Shown here: positions 11,607 to 22,330 of the stretch, piece by piece
How positions within the stretch are numbered: the stretch's first letter is position 1
Layout: each line of letters starts with the position of its first letter
Source: Proteles cristata cristata
Taxonomy: Eukaryota; Chordata; Mammalia; Carnivora; Hyaenidae
Assembly (NCBI GenBank): GCA_017311185.1
Contig: JAESUZ010002551.1
Location: forward strand, 2,852,001 to 2,916,000
Length of the DNA stretch: 64,000 bases
Direction of reading: 5' to 3'
Position numbers and translations under genes: made by a program
The notes under the pieces: model-generated
What the model was told of the DNA's origin: nothing
Seen by the model: only the letters and a program-made list of their open reading frames with translations
Databases searched by the model: none

Positions 11607-11840
11607 TGGTGCAGCTGGGTGGCTCAGTTGCTTGAGCGTCCAATCAGCTCAGATCATTATCTCATGGTTCATGACTTTGAGTCCTGCATTGAGTCCAGCA
11701 TTGAGCTCCATGTTGTCAGTGCAGAGCCTGCTTCAGATACCTCTGTTCCCCAGTCTCTCTGCCCCTCCCCCACTTGCGTGCTTGCACTCTGTCTCTCTCT
11801 CTCTCTCTCTCTCAAAAATAAATAGTCATTTAAAAAAAGT
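11607..11840 (+). mobile_element. Carnivore SINE inside the left arm
   Basis: Diverged head GCAGCTGGGTGGCTCAGTTG, then CTCCATGTTGTCAGTGCAGA, a CT-rich block with a (CT)n run and tail CAAAAATAAATAG. Its 3' part is also in the right arm, so it predates the duplication. Confidence 0.92.
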
Positions 11841-12110
11841 TACACATTTTTTGGCAACACTGGATTCTCTAAGAACTTGCCACATCAAAACCAGAAGGTG
11901 CTCAAGAGCTTTCCAGCAGCAGGAAATTTACAAAGACAGCATTTCCCAAGTCATTATTCCACTGAGAATAGGTAGTATTCCAGTGACCTCCAAATGCCAA
12001 TTTTCACACCGGCATATGTCGGGTATGACATATTGTGCTATATAGTACACCGTGCCATAAATTTTGATACTATAACTAAGACCAATTTTTTTTTTATGTA
12101 GAAAAAGCTA

Positions 12111-12341
12111 TGGGGTGGTTGTCTGAGTGGCTCAGTCATTTACGTGACCAACTTCGGCTCAGATCATGATATCACAGTTTGTGGGTTTGAGCCTCCTGTC
12201 GGGCTCTGCGCTGACAGCTTGGAGTCTGGAGCCTGCTTCAGATTCTGTGTCTCCCTCCATTTCTTCTCCTCCTCAACTTGTGCTTTGTCTCTCTCTCTCT
12301 CTCTCCCTCTCTAAATAATAAATAAATATTTTTAAAAAGTG
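12111..12341 (+). mobile_element. Carnivore SINE
   Basis: TGTCTGAGTGGCTCAGTCAT, AACTTCGGCTCAGATCATGA, GGGCTCTGCGCTGACAGC, (CT)n and a tail of TAAATAAATA. No clean target duplication is visible. Confidence 0.92.
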
Positions 12342-13479
12342 TTTTTAAAGCTCTTGGGCTCATATATGTTATCTAGCAAAAGGAATGTACATGGATACCT
12401 TTGTCCAAAGTTTTATGTAAACACTACTGTATTCTCTAATTTCTTGCAAAGTAATTATGCTGCTTGCTTTCTAAGATTATTATTTAAGAATCAGATACAG
12501 TTATTGCTATGAAGGCATTATTCATTGCTACGAAACCATTTAAATAACATTTGACCTCTAGGGGTTTTCATGTTCCAAGACTGTGTGCCTGTAACAGGAA
12601 AACAGGAAGTGAACATACCATTGGGAGTCTTAAAAAGTGAGTTCAGTTGGAAAATCTTTCAGAGTGTTTTCTTTCTTTACAATGTGCCTTATTGTCAATG
12701 CATTCTGCAAATAAAGGAGAAAAACCAACGCTTTGTATTTCTACCCAAATCTCATTAATATCATTTTACTCTATTCATTGTGGCTTTTCTTTTTTTATAT
12801 ATACATACAGGTGTTTTTCTGCTCTAGTTAGTATGATTATGCTAATTTGGTAGAGGAGTCTCATGGAAAAAAATATAAATTACCTAATAGAATTTATTTA
12901 GAAAATAGAAGGTCCTTTACAGAGGAGTTTATTAATTACACTGCTCTGTAATGTCTTTTTGACAATGCTTTAAGGAAGAAAAACCATAGAAAAGAGACTG
13001 TGATGTCTAGAACAAAGTGAAACAACAGGTAAAACAGTGGTTTGTGGGTGGTACATCTGGATCTTTTATTTTCAGAAGACAAAAGGGAAGCAAAATTCTT
13101 TTTTGGCCACTTGGCATCAACAGTGTTTGGATAATCTACATATAGATTAGCACATAAGCAAACATAATACAGTATGTTATTCCTCAAGTTCTTCCCAATA
13201 ACATGGGGTAGGAAATACTGACATTGGGCAATAGGTCTTTATTAAAGGGTCTAGTCTGGATCCCAGAAACAAGAGGACCTGAGAACAAAATGACCTATTA
13301 GCTCACTGGAATCATCTCAGAGTCTATAGGGAGGTGGGAGAAAGCATAAATATACAAGACTTCTCCGTGATATTCAGGATATATAAAGGGGAAAAGTATG
13401 GGAATAATATGCAGAGGAAATATACTTTTTATGATTTTGTGAAAAAAATCTGAGGAAACAAGAATCTGTGTATGTTTAT
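12342..13479. other. Unique intronic sequence in the spacer of the inverted duplication
   Basis: No exon or repeat recognised. Confidence 0.45.
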
Positions 13480-13690
13480 GTTTGTGTTTATAAAAACAAA
13501 AAATGAAAGGAAAAAGAAAAGGAAAAAAAGCCCAAATTTAATAAAAATGATTACCTACATGAGGTGAAGAGGTGGAAACTGGGTAGAGGGAACAGACATA
13601 TAAGTTCAACTTCTCTAAGTATATATTTTAAATAGTTTTGAAAATGCATATGCCCTATGTATTTCAAAAATAAAATCAAAAAGAAAATAT
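13480..13690 (+). repeat. Possible old L1 3'UTR end
   Basis: A-rich purine sequence, then GGTGGAAACTGGGTAGAGGG, TAAATAGTTTTGAAAATGCA and a poly(A)-like end (AAAATAAAATCAAAAAG) suggest the sense 3' end of an old L1. Weak evidence. Confidence 0.3.
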
Positions 13691-14269
13691 GCTGGCCCTT
13701 TTTGAAAACTAACTGAAACAAATAACCTACAGGTATATCAAACTGGTAATATAACTAAACAGAGAAAATAAGTAAAGTGAATTTAGAGCACAGTACTTTG
13801 TACTTCCTTAATAGGAAATATTCTAAGACCCAAAGAAGATATAAAGATATAAAGAAGATATATAAAGGTGTCTTAAGCATCATTAGACAGTTCTAGGACT
13901 AGCAGAAAGTAACTGTCACCATTTTCAGGAGCTATGAATCTTAGCATAAGAAAAAATACATAACAGACTGTAATAAACGTATTGCTATTTCTAACTTTAA
14001 AATAACTCACAATTTTTAAATCTGTCCCTTAAAAGGGCCTCAAAACAAGACCCCAGTAGCAATGAACACATTTAGGATACAGATTTCAGTCTCTAGAGCC
14101 ATTCCCCACTGTTGTAGGAGAAGCAAACTTGTTGTTTTGTTCTGTTTGTATTAATAGCATTTAAGCTGTAATCTTTGTTAGGTAGGATGCTAACCATCAG
14201 GCAACAAAAAGGAAGACAGAAATACAATTAGGAAATGTTATACTCCCTGGCAAAAATAAAGAGGCTTTA
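13691..14269. other. Unique intronic sequence
   Basis: Nothing recognisable. Confidence 0.45.
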
Positions 14270-14450
14270 GGAAATGACTTTCAGACTCTAATTTGTATCA
14301 GGATCACTTACAGGCTGTTTAAAATGCAGATGCTTAGGCCACACACCCCTACAAGATAGACTTGTTAGGTCTGGAATGGGACCCAGGACTCCTCATTTCT
14401 AACTATCAACCCAGCCAATTCTGTTGACAGTGATCAGATAAAACACTTGG
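14270..14450 (+). repeat. MER5A-like DNA transposon
   Basis: TTGTATCAGGATCACTTACA, CAGATGCTTAGGCCACACAC, CTTGTTAGGTCTGGAATGGG and CTCATTTCTAAC follow the MER5A consensus order in the + direction. Confidence 0.7.
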
Positions 14451-15229
14451 AAAAACGGTTATAGGGAAAAGACATTTTCTAGTTATATCATTATTCTACA
14501 CTTACTACATATGAGGACAAAGTAAGAAATAGTTGAAAGTAGTTGCCTCATAGGAAAGGAAAGTGTACAATTACTGAATTCATTTAAAAATATATATACA
14601 TAACTTTGATCAAAAATAAAAATTCACAGGGAAAATACAATACCTCTGGCTCTACCACACAAATTTCATTAGTGCAAAATGAAGCACAGATTTTTAGATT
14701 AGCAGTAAAAAAATAATACATGAGAATACTAAACTTCATCCTTCGTTGGGACATGGTGCTTGCAGAAAAACCCAAGTTCCTGGCTTTAGAAGTCAAGCTT
14801 TTAATATTTCCTGAGCTTTGCTTAGCTTTGGTAGGAAGACATTTAATGTACTCAGATGAAATGGGATGGTTGTAGGTCTGGTTCCATTTCCTCATCCAGT
14901 TTCATCATGCGGATATTTTATTTGATCCAACTATATTCTTTTTACCACTTAGCTTCTCTGAACCTCTTTCCTGAAACCAAATGCTTGCAGTTATGCATGC
15001 CTGTGATGATTGATTCCACATGTACAATGAAGGATGCTGGGGATGGTAGAGACAGCATAGTCACATGGACAGAGCCAGAATTCACAGTTGTTTCCTTCTG
15101 CTATGATATCGCTTAATATGGATATTATTCTGGCATCTTATTACTCTCGTTATACCCCTTTAAAAATAAGACAGTATTTATCTACTTTATCATTAATCAA
15201 TGTTTAAGTACTTACCAAAGTACTTAGTC
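14451..15229. other. Unique intronic sequence
   Basis: No exon or repeat recognised; the open frames at 14584-14895 (-) and 14856-15116 (+) lack support. Confidence 0.45.
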
Positions 15230-15582
15230 TACTCAGACTATTAAAACACCATAAACTGAGTGGCTAAAACAGACATCTATTTTCCAGTTTTGGAGGCTGA
15301 GAAGTTCAAGATCAAGGTACCCACAGATTTGGTGTCTGGTGAAAACAACCTTTCCTGGCTTGCAAATGATCACTTTCTTGCTGCATCCTCATGCTGCAGA
15401 GAGAGAGAGAGAGAGAGCACTCTGGTTTCTTCCTCCTCTTATGAGGGCACCAATCGCATCATTCCCCCCCACCCCCATGACGCCATCTAAACTTTATGAT
15501 CTCCCAACCTCCTAATACTATCACATCAGAGGTCAAGGCTTCAACATATGAATTTGGGAAGACACAGATTCAGTCTATAACA
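15230..15582 (+). mobile_element. MaLR-type solitary LTR (MLT1/MST group)
   Basis: ACCATAAACTGAGTGGCTAA, then TTTTGGAGGCTGAGAAGTTC, CTTCTTATGAG-like middle and an end of TCAACATATGAATTTGGG with GATTCAGTCTATAACA match a mammalian MaLR LTR. The 5' end is eroded and a (GA)n run sits at about 15400-15417. No internal region is visible. Confidence 0.7.
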
Positions 15583-15849
15583 TCAGTACACAGAATACAT
15601 TTATTAGGGCTCAAATAAACTCAACCAACTTTAACCGTTAAAGGGGTAGTTTTGAGGTAGTTTTTAAAGTTCTTTTAATCTCCAGAAGAATGGTACTTTA
15701 AGTACCCACAATCCATTGCTTTTTCTTTTTCATCAAACCCTTGGTACTTTATCTAGAACGAGAGGAAAAGAGTGTCACAGTGTATGCTGAGTAATTAGGT
15801 AAGGCTTCTACCCCATTGCAGTGATCACTGCATAAACTAGAACATACAC
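15583..15849. other. Unique intronic sequence
   Basis: Nothing recognisable. Confidence 0.4.
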
Positions 15850-16000
15850 AGTCACAGATCTGTATCAGAATCACCTGGGGAACCCCACAAATCTGCAAAC
15901 TCCCAGGTCTTCCCTACCAGGTCTACTGAATTAGAATCCCTGTGGGTGGGACTTGGACGGAAATCATTTCTTCTAATGCCCACCAAGTGATTCTCTTGCA
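15850..16000 (+). repeat. MER5A-like DNA transposon, truncated at the duplication junction
   Basis: CTGTATCAGAATCACCTGGG, CAGGTCTACTGAATTAGAAT and CACCAAGTGATTCTCTTGCA follow MER5A, but the terminal inverted repeat is missing because the right arm of the inverted duplication begins at 16001. Confidence 0.65.
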
Positions 16001-16999
16001 GCCGGTGTGAAAATCGGCATTTGGAGATCACTGGAATACTACCTATTCTCAATGGAATAATGACTTGGGAAATGCTGTGTTTGTAAATTTCCTGCTGCTG
16101 GAAAGCTCTTGAGCACCTTCTGGTTTTGATGTGGCAAGTTCTTAGAGAATCCAGTGTTGCCAAAGAATGTGTAACTTTTTTTAAATGACTATTTATTTTT
16201 GAGAGAGAGAGAGAGACAGAGTGCAAGCACGCAAGTGGGGGAGGGGCAGAGAGATTGGGGAACAGAGGTATCTGAAGCAGGCTTTGCACTGACAGCATGG
16301 AGCTCAATGCAGGACTCAATGCAGGACTCAAAAGTCATGAACCATGACTGTATTTGAAAGTAACCGATTTCAAGAAAAATATAAACAATATAGGCGGATA
16401 CCCGGCGATGGCTAACGTTTATTCTTTTCATGAATATTTTATTGATGGGTTTTTGGTAAAGAACATAGACAAGTATCTCTCCTTAGCAGACGTACATTCT
16501 ACTAAAGTCTAAACACAAATATGGGAAGTAGTGTACACTACTACCTATATGAAGAGTCACATCAGTGAAAATCATTCATCTCAATATAGTATTCAGAAGC
16601 TTCAGGAAAAATACAATCTACTGAAAATACAGAGCATTCTAATTTCAGCTCCAAAATGTAAAGAGCTTGGAGTCATCATCCTTATCCATAAAATGAGAAA
16701 GAAGTTGAACAAACTGAATATCAGTGACTTTTCTGGGATCCATCAGAGAACAGAGGTTCATAGGGGAAGTTACCAGCCCCAGACCTAGGGAGATAGGAGA
16801 ATATAGAGAATAATAGCTGAGATGAGCTCACCTGAAGCAGTAAGTCCCTACTTACTGGTGTGGGAACACTGGAATGGTAACTCTGATTATGAATTGGCTA
16901 GAGCTACAGATGGACTAGCATGAGAGCGAGGGGTACCTGTGGGTCATTGTCTTAGGGGGGCTCCCACACTTTGACTTGTACCTGCAGGAACCCCATTGT
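16001..16999 (-). repeat. Right arm of the inverted duplication (copy with internal deletion)
   Basis: Reverse complement of the left arm, from GCCGGTGTGAAAATC to CCTGCAGGAACCCCATTGT. It joins left-arm position about 11148 to about 11662, so about 510 bp are missing. The SINE's A-tail and CT block are kept but its tRNA-like head is not. The (CT)n run is about ten bases shorter than in the left arm. Confidence 0.93.
16166..16348 (-). mobile_element. Headless carnivore SINE inside the right arm
   Basis: Antisense tail TTTAAATGACTATTTATTTT, (GA)n, AGCAGGCTTTGCACTGACAG and ACTCAAAAGTCATGAACCAT, then a sudden break before the A-box head. It is the same insertion as 11607-11840, shortened by the internal deletion. 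Confidence 0.9.
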
Positions 17000-17420
17000 G
17001 TTCTGTTTCTGTTTTGTTTGTTCATTTGCTTGGTTTTTTAATTTCCACATAAAGGTGAAATGATATGATATTTGTCTTTTTCTGTGACTTATTCACTTAG
17101 CATAATACTCTCTAGGTCCATCCATGTTGTAAATGGCAAGGTTTTGTGCTTCTTTGACTGAGTAATATTCCATTACACACACGCAGACACACCCCATATT
17201 TTTTATCCATTTATCTGTTGATGGGCACTTAGATTCCTTCCATATGTTAGCTATTGTAAGTAATGTTGTAGTAAACATAGGGGTGCATATATTTTTTCAA
17301 ATTAGTGTTTTTTGAGATTTTTTTGTTACTCAGAAGTGGAATTACTGGATCATATGATATCTCTATTTTTAATTTTTTTGAGAATTCTGCATAAAGTTTT
17401 CCATAGTGACAACAATCCTT
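17000..17420 (-). repeat. Antisense L1 3' fragment cut at the duplication junction
   Basis: ATTTCCACATAAAGGTGAAA, TATTTGTCTTTTTCTGTGAC, GGTCCATCCATGTTGTAAAT, TTTATCCATTTATCTGTTGA and TGGAATTACTGGATCATATG are the reverse complement of the end of L1 ORF2 and the 3'UTR. The L1 3' end and tail are missing at the left, where the right arm ends at 16999. Confidence 0.8.
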
Positions 17421-18318
17421 TTTAAAGTTTAACTTGCTGATTTTGAAATTTTTAAGGGAACAAACTTAATTTTAAATATATTTTCTTCTTTAAAAGGTTA
17501 AACCATGAAAAACTAATGTTATCATCTTCTGTAATACTGAGAAAATGAAGTAACGGTTAACTTCCTGAAAGTTTATAAGAGTTCACAAAGAACAGTGAAA
17601 GCTGTTTCTTTATGTGGATAGCATTTTTTTTTCCTGGAGAATACTAATGATCTTCAGAAAAGGCTCTGCCATTACACTTGTGACTTATCGACTTACTGCA
17701 TTCTCCTGAGTACTGGTTGGGTTAATGAGCAGGCATTAAGTAGTACCCAAGGTGTTCTCTCTAAGTGTCAGTGTGAAAGAGCTTGACAATGAGGATGACA
17801 AACTTCCTACTCTCTTTTCTCCTGGAGCCTCATTCATGCCAGAAGCATAGTCTCTTTCAGTTGATGGTTAGTAATGGCTACCTAAACCTGACACAATGGG
17901 TTTTAAATGGCTCTGTCCTCGTGTGCCAAGAAGGGAGGGGCTTGGGCCATAGCTGTATGTAACAACATTGCTCCTGGGGTGCTGTCCCTCACAGTGCAAC
18001 TCCACCCTTTATTAAAGGAGTGGTCTAGCCTGCAAAGTGCATGAGTTAGTGATTTGTACTTCCTGTCATTGGGCTGTCATTGTGAGAATAGTGGCAACAC
18101 TGTTGTCCTGGTTTGTTTCCTCCAATGTGTATTGATCTTGGTCTCATGGCCTACCTCACTCTTCCAGCCTACCTTGGCAGGGCTGCTGAAACTTACTGCT
18201 GATACCAGGTGAATTCTCATTAAATCTTTGACTCTTTTTCCATCGCCTCCCAATGTGGTAGACCAAGGTAGTCACCAAGTCTAAGTCCTGAAGATATATT
18301 TACTATAAGATACCATGT
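17421..18318. other. Unique intronic sequence
   Basis: No exon or repeat recognised. Confidence 0.45.
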
Positions 18319-18407
18319 ATTTTTAAAAATTTTAAATTTATTTATTTTGTCTTCATATAGTGTATAATTCAAAGTATGCCTAACTGACTGAGCCACGCAG
18401 GTGCCCT
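18319..18407 (-). mobile_element. SINE remnant (tail and head only)
   Basis: TTTAAATTTATTTATTTTG and CTAACTGACTGAGCCACGCA plus GGTGCCC are the two ends of an antisense carnivore SINE. The middle is absent. Confidence 0.6.
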
Positions 18408-18547
18408 TTTAATTCAAGTATGGAAAAGTGAATCAGTCAGGAGCTCTGAAGGGAATAGATGGCATTAAAAATAGGATTATTCCAGGAGGGTTTCATTACA
18501 GTAAAACCATTTATAAAAGCATGAGAGTAGGGGTAATGCAGTAACCT

Positions 18548-18680
18548 GGTTGTTAGTATCAGCCTAGTTAGGGATGAGTGGACAGAGTGGGGTACTAGAA
18601 CTAAGGTACTAGAACTAGAATTAGGTTGTTAGTACCAGCTTAATTAGGGATGGAGAGAGGGTGTGGGTAATAGAACTAAG
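18548..18680 (+). repeat. Imperfect tandem duplication, period about 75 bp
   Basis: GTTGTTAGTATCAGCCTAGT with AGGGATGAGTGGACAG and GTACTAGAACTAAG recurs about 75 bp later as GTTGTTAGTACCAGCTTAAT, AGGGATGGAGAGAG and GTAATAGAACTAAG. Confidence 0.65.
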
Positions 18681-21600
18681 GGAGTGGGTACTAGGACTGT
18701 GGTAGAGTTGTCCTTGAGAGAAGCCATTACCTTCTGCAGAGAGACAGCCAGCTCCAGGATGAGTCAGGCAATAAATACCTCTGTCCTCATTCTTCTCCCT
18801 CCCACTGATCTGTCCTGCTTTCCATTGTCCATCTCAACGAGAGGGCAGGAAACCCTTGATATTAACCATATAGGTCAGCTTCCTGGGGTACAGGAAGGGT
18901 AGCACGTGGATCTCAAGGAGCAAATAGAAGATATCTAGCACAAAAGATGTATGGGGAAAAGACTTTCCCTTGCCCCATCGCTCATCTCCCCAGGTCCCCA
19001 GTGCAAACACAACCATTTACCAGGGCTCCTCTCTCAGAGATCTTGTCTTATTCTCTAACAAGAATACTTGTTACTTTTTACAAATTTCAAAATTTGCCTA
19101 GCGCAAATCTTGTTGCTGGGAAGGCTCTCCTGATGTGTGCCAAACTTTTGCTGAGGGTCATGTAAGATAATATGACACATATCCTGTTCCTGTGTTCTGG
19201 AGCTTTGTACAGCCCATTTTGGCTTTAGAAATACTAAATAGGTTAAGTTTTTATATTGTTGCCTTGTGTTTCTTATTACTGATTTGGCTTAGAAATAAAA
19301 CATGTAAAAAATATACTGGTTCTTTTGAGACAAGTGATTATAGCATTTTTTCTTAAACAGACTTTTCAATGGATCGAAAACACAATTTCCTAACCGATTG
19401 TTCATGGATGGACACTGAATTTTAGGTACCCCTGCAGGTGCATTTATCATGTGAATTTTTTAGGAAAGCAGGGCCATGACTTCCATCAAATTTTCATAGT
19501 GGTGTTTGTGTCATAAGACTACAGACATTGGTCTGAAAGAAGTTTGTTTTATTTGGAATTTCTTCTTCCTCTCCTTACATGTTTTTAATATGACCTCTGC
19601 ATTTTTAGGGTTTAGTAGCTTGGACAAAGTGAATGATACTAGTCTTTTATGACATTGAAATTCAAATGTTCTCAGTAACTTGCAGGCGAAAATACTCCAG
19701 TGTGATATATTAGTGTGTGCTGCATGATTCTTGGAATATAAGGCAGGGTAATCCTGGTCAAGAAATCTTGCTGTGGCCAGCTAATAAGACGATTTATGTT
19801 CATTGAGAAGATTTTGTTTGGATTTAAGCAAGAGAAAAATCTTTTTGTTAGGTGATAGGAAGGAGGATTTGGATCAATGAAAAAGTTGTATACTATTTTT
19901 CTTTCCGCATAAAATTATCCAGAAATGTGACAGTATGTTTTATGATATGTTCTATTGTGTAAAAATTGTTATTGGTTTTCATCATACCCATAAGTAGACT
20001 TGGTAAATTAAGCCAAGTACACTCATATTTAAGATTTTATCATTAAATTATTGTTCTTTTATATGAATGATTTCAAGGTTTGTCATATTTTGGATTCCTG
20101 CTTTATGTATGCTGTCCTCCCGCCAAATATTTTTCTAAGAAAACAATTTTTTAACTTAATACTGAAAAATTACTGAGTGAGTTCAAGATACGATTTTCTA
20201 CCAGTGTTTATGGGAAATTTTTTTCTTTCATGAGGTACATAGAAACTCCTTAAACAATCAGTGGAGCAGTATACTTCCTGTTACATTGTGTTAAGGTACT
20301 GTTAGGCTAGGTTAGATGAGTCAGTCATTTACTTCTACTCATTTAACTTTTCTTTTGCTTGTGACTCTGGTTACAAAATAGAGTTTATTTATTTTTATTT
20401 ATGTGAATTATATTCAGAACAATGTAGGTGGACAGTTACATCAGATCTCTTCATTTTGATTTCTTGGCTCTTCTTCTGTCTGTGTTGGCCTCATTCTCTT
20501 TTAATTCAGTTTCTCTTCATGCTGAGAAGCCACTGTAGTTATAGAAAGCTCCAGACTTATAACACTCCAGCCAGCAAACAAGTTGAAAGAAAACATCATT
20601 TTTTTCACTTAAAATGTATAAAAATCCAGGGAAAGAACTTTATTTGCTTTGATTGGTTCGCATGTCTAATTGTTGGATCATGGAATAATGTCTGCTGCTT
20701 ATCCCATGATTACCAGGTGATTGATTCAATGGTGGAGCCATTTCTCAAAGGAAGGAGAGGCATATTCTTACCTGAGTAAGAGGGTAAGGTTGTTGGGCTG
20801 GCCTATCCAGCACAATGAGTCAGTGTATACATGTGTCAGAAAATTCTGAGGTTGAATTAGTAACTAGCATACCATCCTCTGTACTCTATAAGCCAGGAAT
20901 TAAATTGCTTGTTCTATTTTAACTATAAAGGCATAGACAAAGTCTGGAAAAATATGGATCTGTTTGATCTCCACATGGTCTTGGTCTTTCCGTAGAAGAA
21001 TGTCAAGTAGATAATACTTAAGTGTAATCACCACATAATCTTTATTGTTGCAGAAGGCTTGAAAGTTGCTGACTAGCTGGTAAAATTAAATATGAATGCA
21101 AATGAAAAACAAGTAGCACATTATGTTTTATGTTTATGACACATTTGGAAATGATTTTTGCATGGGTATTTTGAATACAAAAGGCCTTCACTGCTCATTT
21201 CTCCATATAATCCTCTTTTTTTTTCTTTTGGGAATTGCTAAAAGCCTTCACCAAAGAATGAAGACTCAAGCTTTATAATAGATGCAAGGTTTATTGCCCT
21301 TCCCAAAGTTCAGAAATCCTCTAGGGTAAATGTTTTCATTCTTAAACTCTTTTGGTGGGAAAAATTAATAACTTTTCTTTTCTTCAGTGTTCTAATTGGG
21401 GCTGGGTACGGATGCCAGGAGGAATAAAGATACACAGTATTTTTCACAATCCTAATTTCAATGTAGCAATTCATTTTATCACCACATTATTATAATTTAG
21501 TATACTTGTGATACATTAACAGTACATAGCAGTATAATCAGCTGTATAAATAGCCACCACAGGCTAAAGCTATGAGAAAGTTTCCTTAACATGACTTTAG

Positions 21601-21789
21601 CAGTTCATTAGAATAGACAATACCATAACTGTTTCCTCTCCTTTGATGTAAAAATCCCTGAATAAATTCAGCCTATCCTTAGTTTCTTCTGATTTTAATA
21701 ACTATTCTTCATTTCTTCTTTCCACCTAACGGATAAGAAGTAAATTAGGACAAAATGAAAAATTCTCATGATTTAGTTACCCATTTTTG
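18681..21789. other. Unique intronic sequence
   Basis: About 3.1 kb with no exon I can support. The 107-codon frame at 20456-20779 (+) has no recognised match. Confidence 0.5.
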
Positions 21790-22330
21790 AAGGATTATTT
21801 TATAAAAGATATCCACAATTTATGACAACAATAACAGAAATAAAAAGAAAAGAAGATCCTCCCACAAAATCTTACCATCCAAAGAAAACAACTGTTTTTT
21901 CCCCTCTTCATTTCTTTCCTTTCCTTTCCCATTGGGGATGCACATATTTTATGTCATTGTCACCATACTTAGTTACAGTTTGTTTTCTACCCATTTCATT
22001 TAACATTTATCATAAACCTCTCCATGTACTGCACATCCATAAATAGCTTTTTAAGTGGCTTTTATAGCTGCATAAAATCTAAGTTAATGATGTTCCACAA
22101 TTTACAGAAGAATTAACATTTTACTCACCTCTGGTCTTGAACTTTATGAATTATGTTATTATGAACATACATATTTGTGTATTAGAATGTTTCTTTTTTG
22201 ACATAATTTCCTTAAAAATAAGTAATGGGGTTAATGAGTTAAAGAGTAGAAGCATTCTTTTTATAATTTTATAGAAAATTTGAGACATTTTAAAAATTTG
22301 GAAATACATAGCTACAATGTTAGAGTACTA
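21790..22330 (-). repeat. Old L1 3'-end fragment (L1ME/L1M type, antisense)
   Basis: TCTTACCATCCAAAGAAAAC, CCATTTCATTTAACATTTAT, AAATAGCTTTTTAAGTGGCT, TGTTATTATGAACATACATA and AATTTCCTTAAAAATAAG follow the antisense order of old L1M 3' ends. Confidence 0.5.

Larger units (their letters stand above)
10501..12013 (+). repeat. Left arm of a large inverted duplication (complete copy)
   Basis: 10501-11148 and about 11662-12013 are the reverse complement of 16001-16999. I estimate 97-98% identity by eye from aligned stretches. The arm starts at ACAATGGGGTTCCTGCAGG and ends at TTTTCACACCGGC. About 510 bp (11149-11661), including the head of a SINE, have no partner in the right arm. The paired open frames (10712-10969 on the -, 16531-16788 on the +) result from the duplication. 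Of their differences I find three that change an amino acid and one that is silent, so there is no sign of selection for protein. Confidence 0.93.

Noticed and set aside
11756..11815. CRISPR-like or satellite array from repeated CT blocks
   Set aside because: These are simple (CT)n runs inside SINEs, with no regularly spaced unique spacers.
20456..20779. 107-codon frame as an exon or gene
   Set aside because: No recognised protein family and no convincing acceptor and donor in frame.
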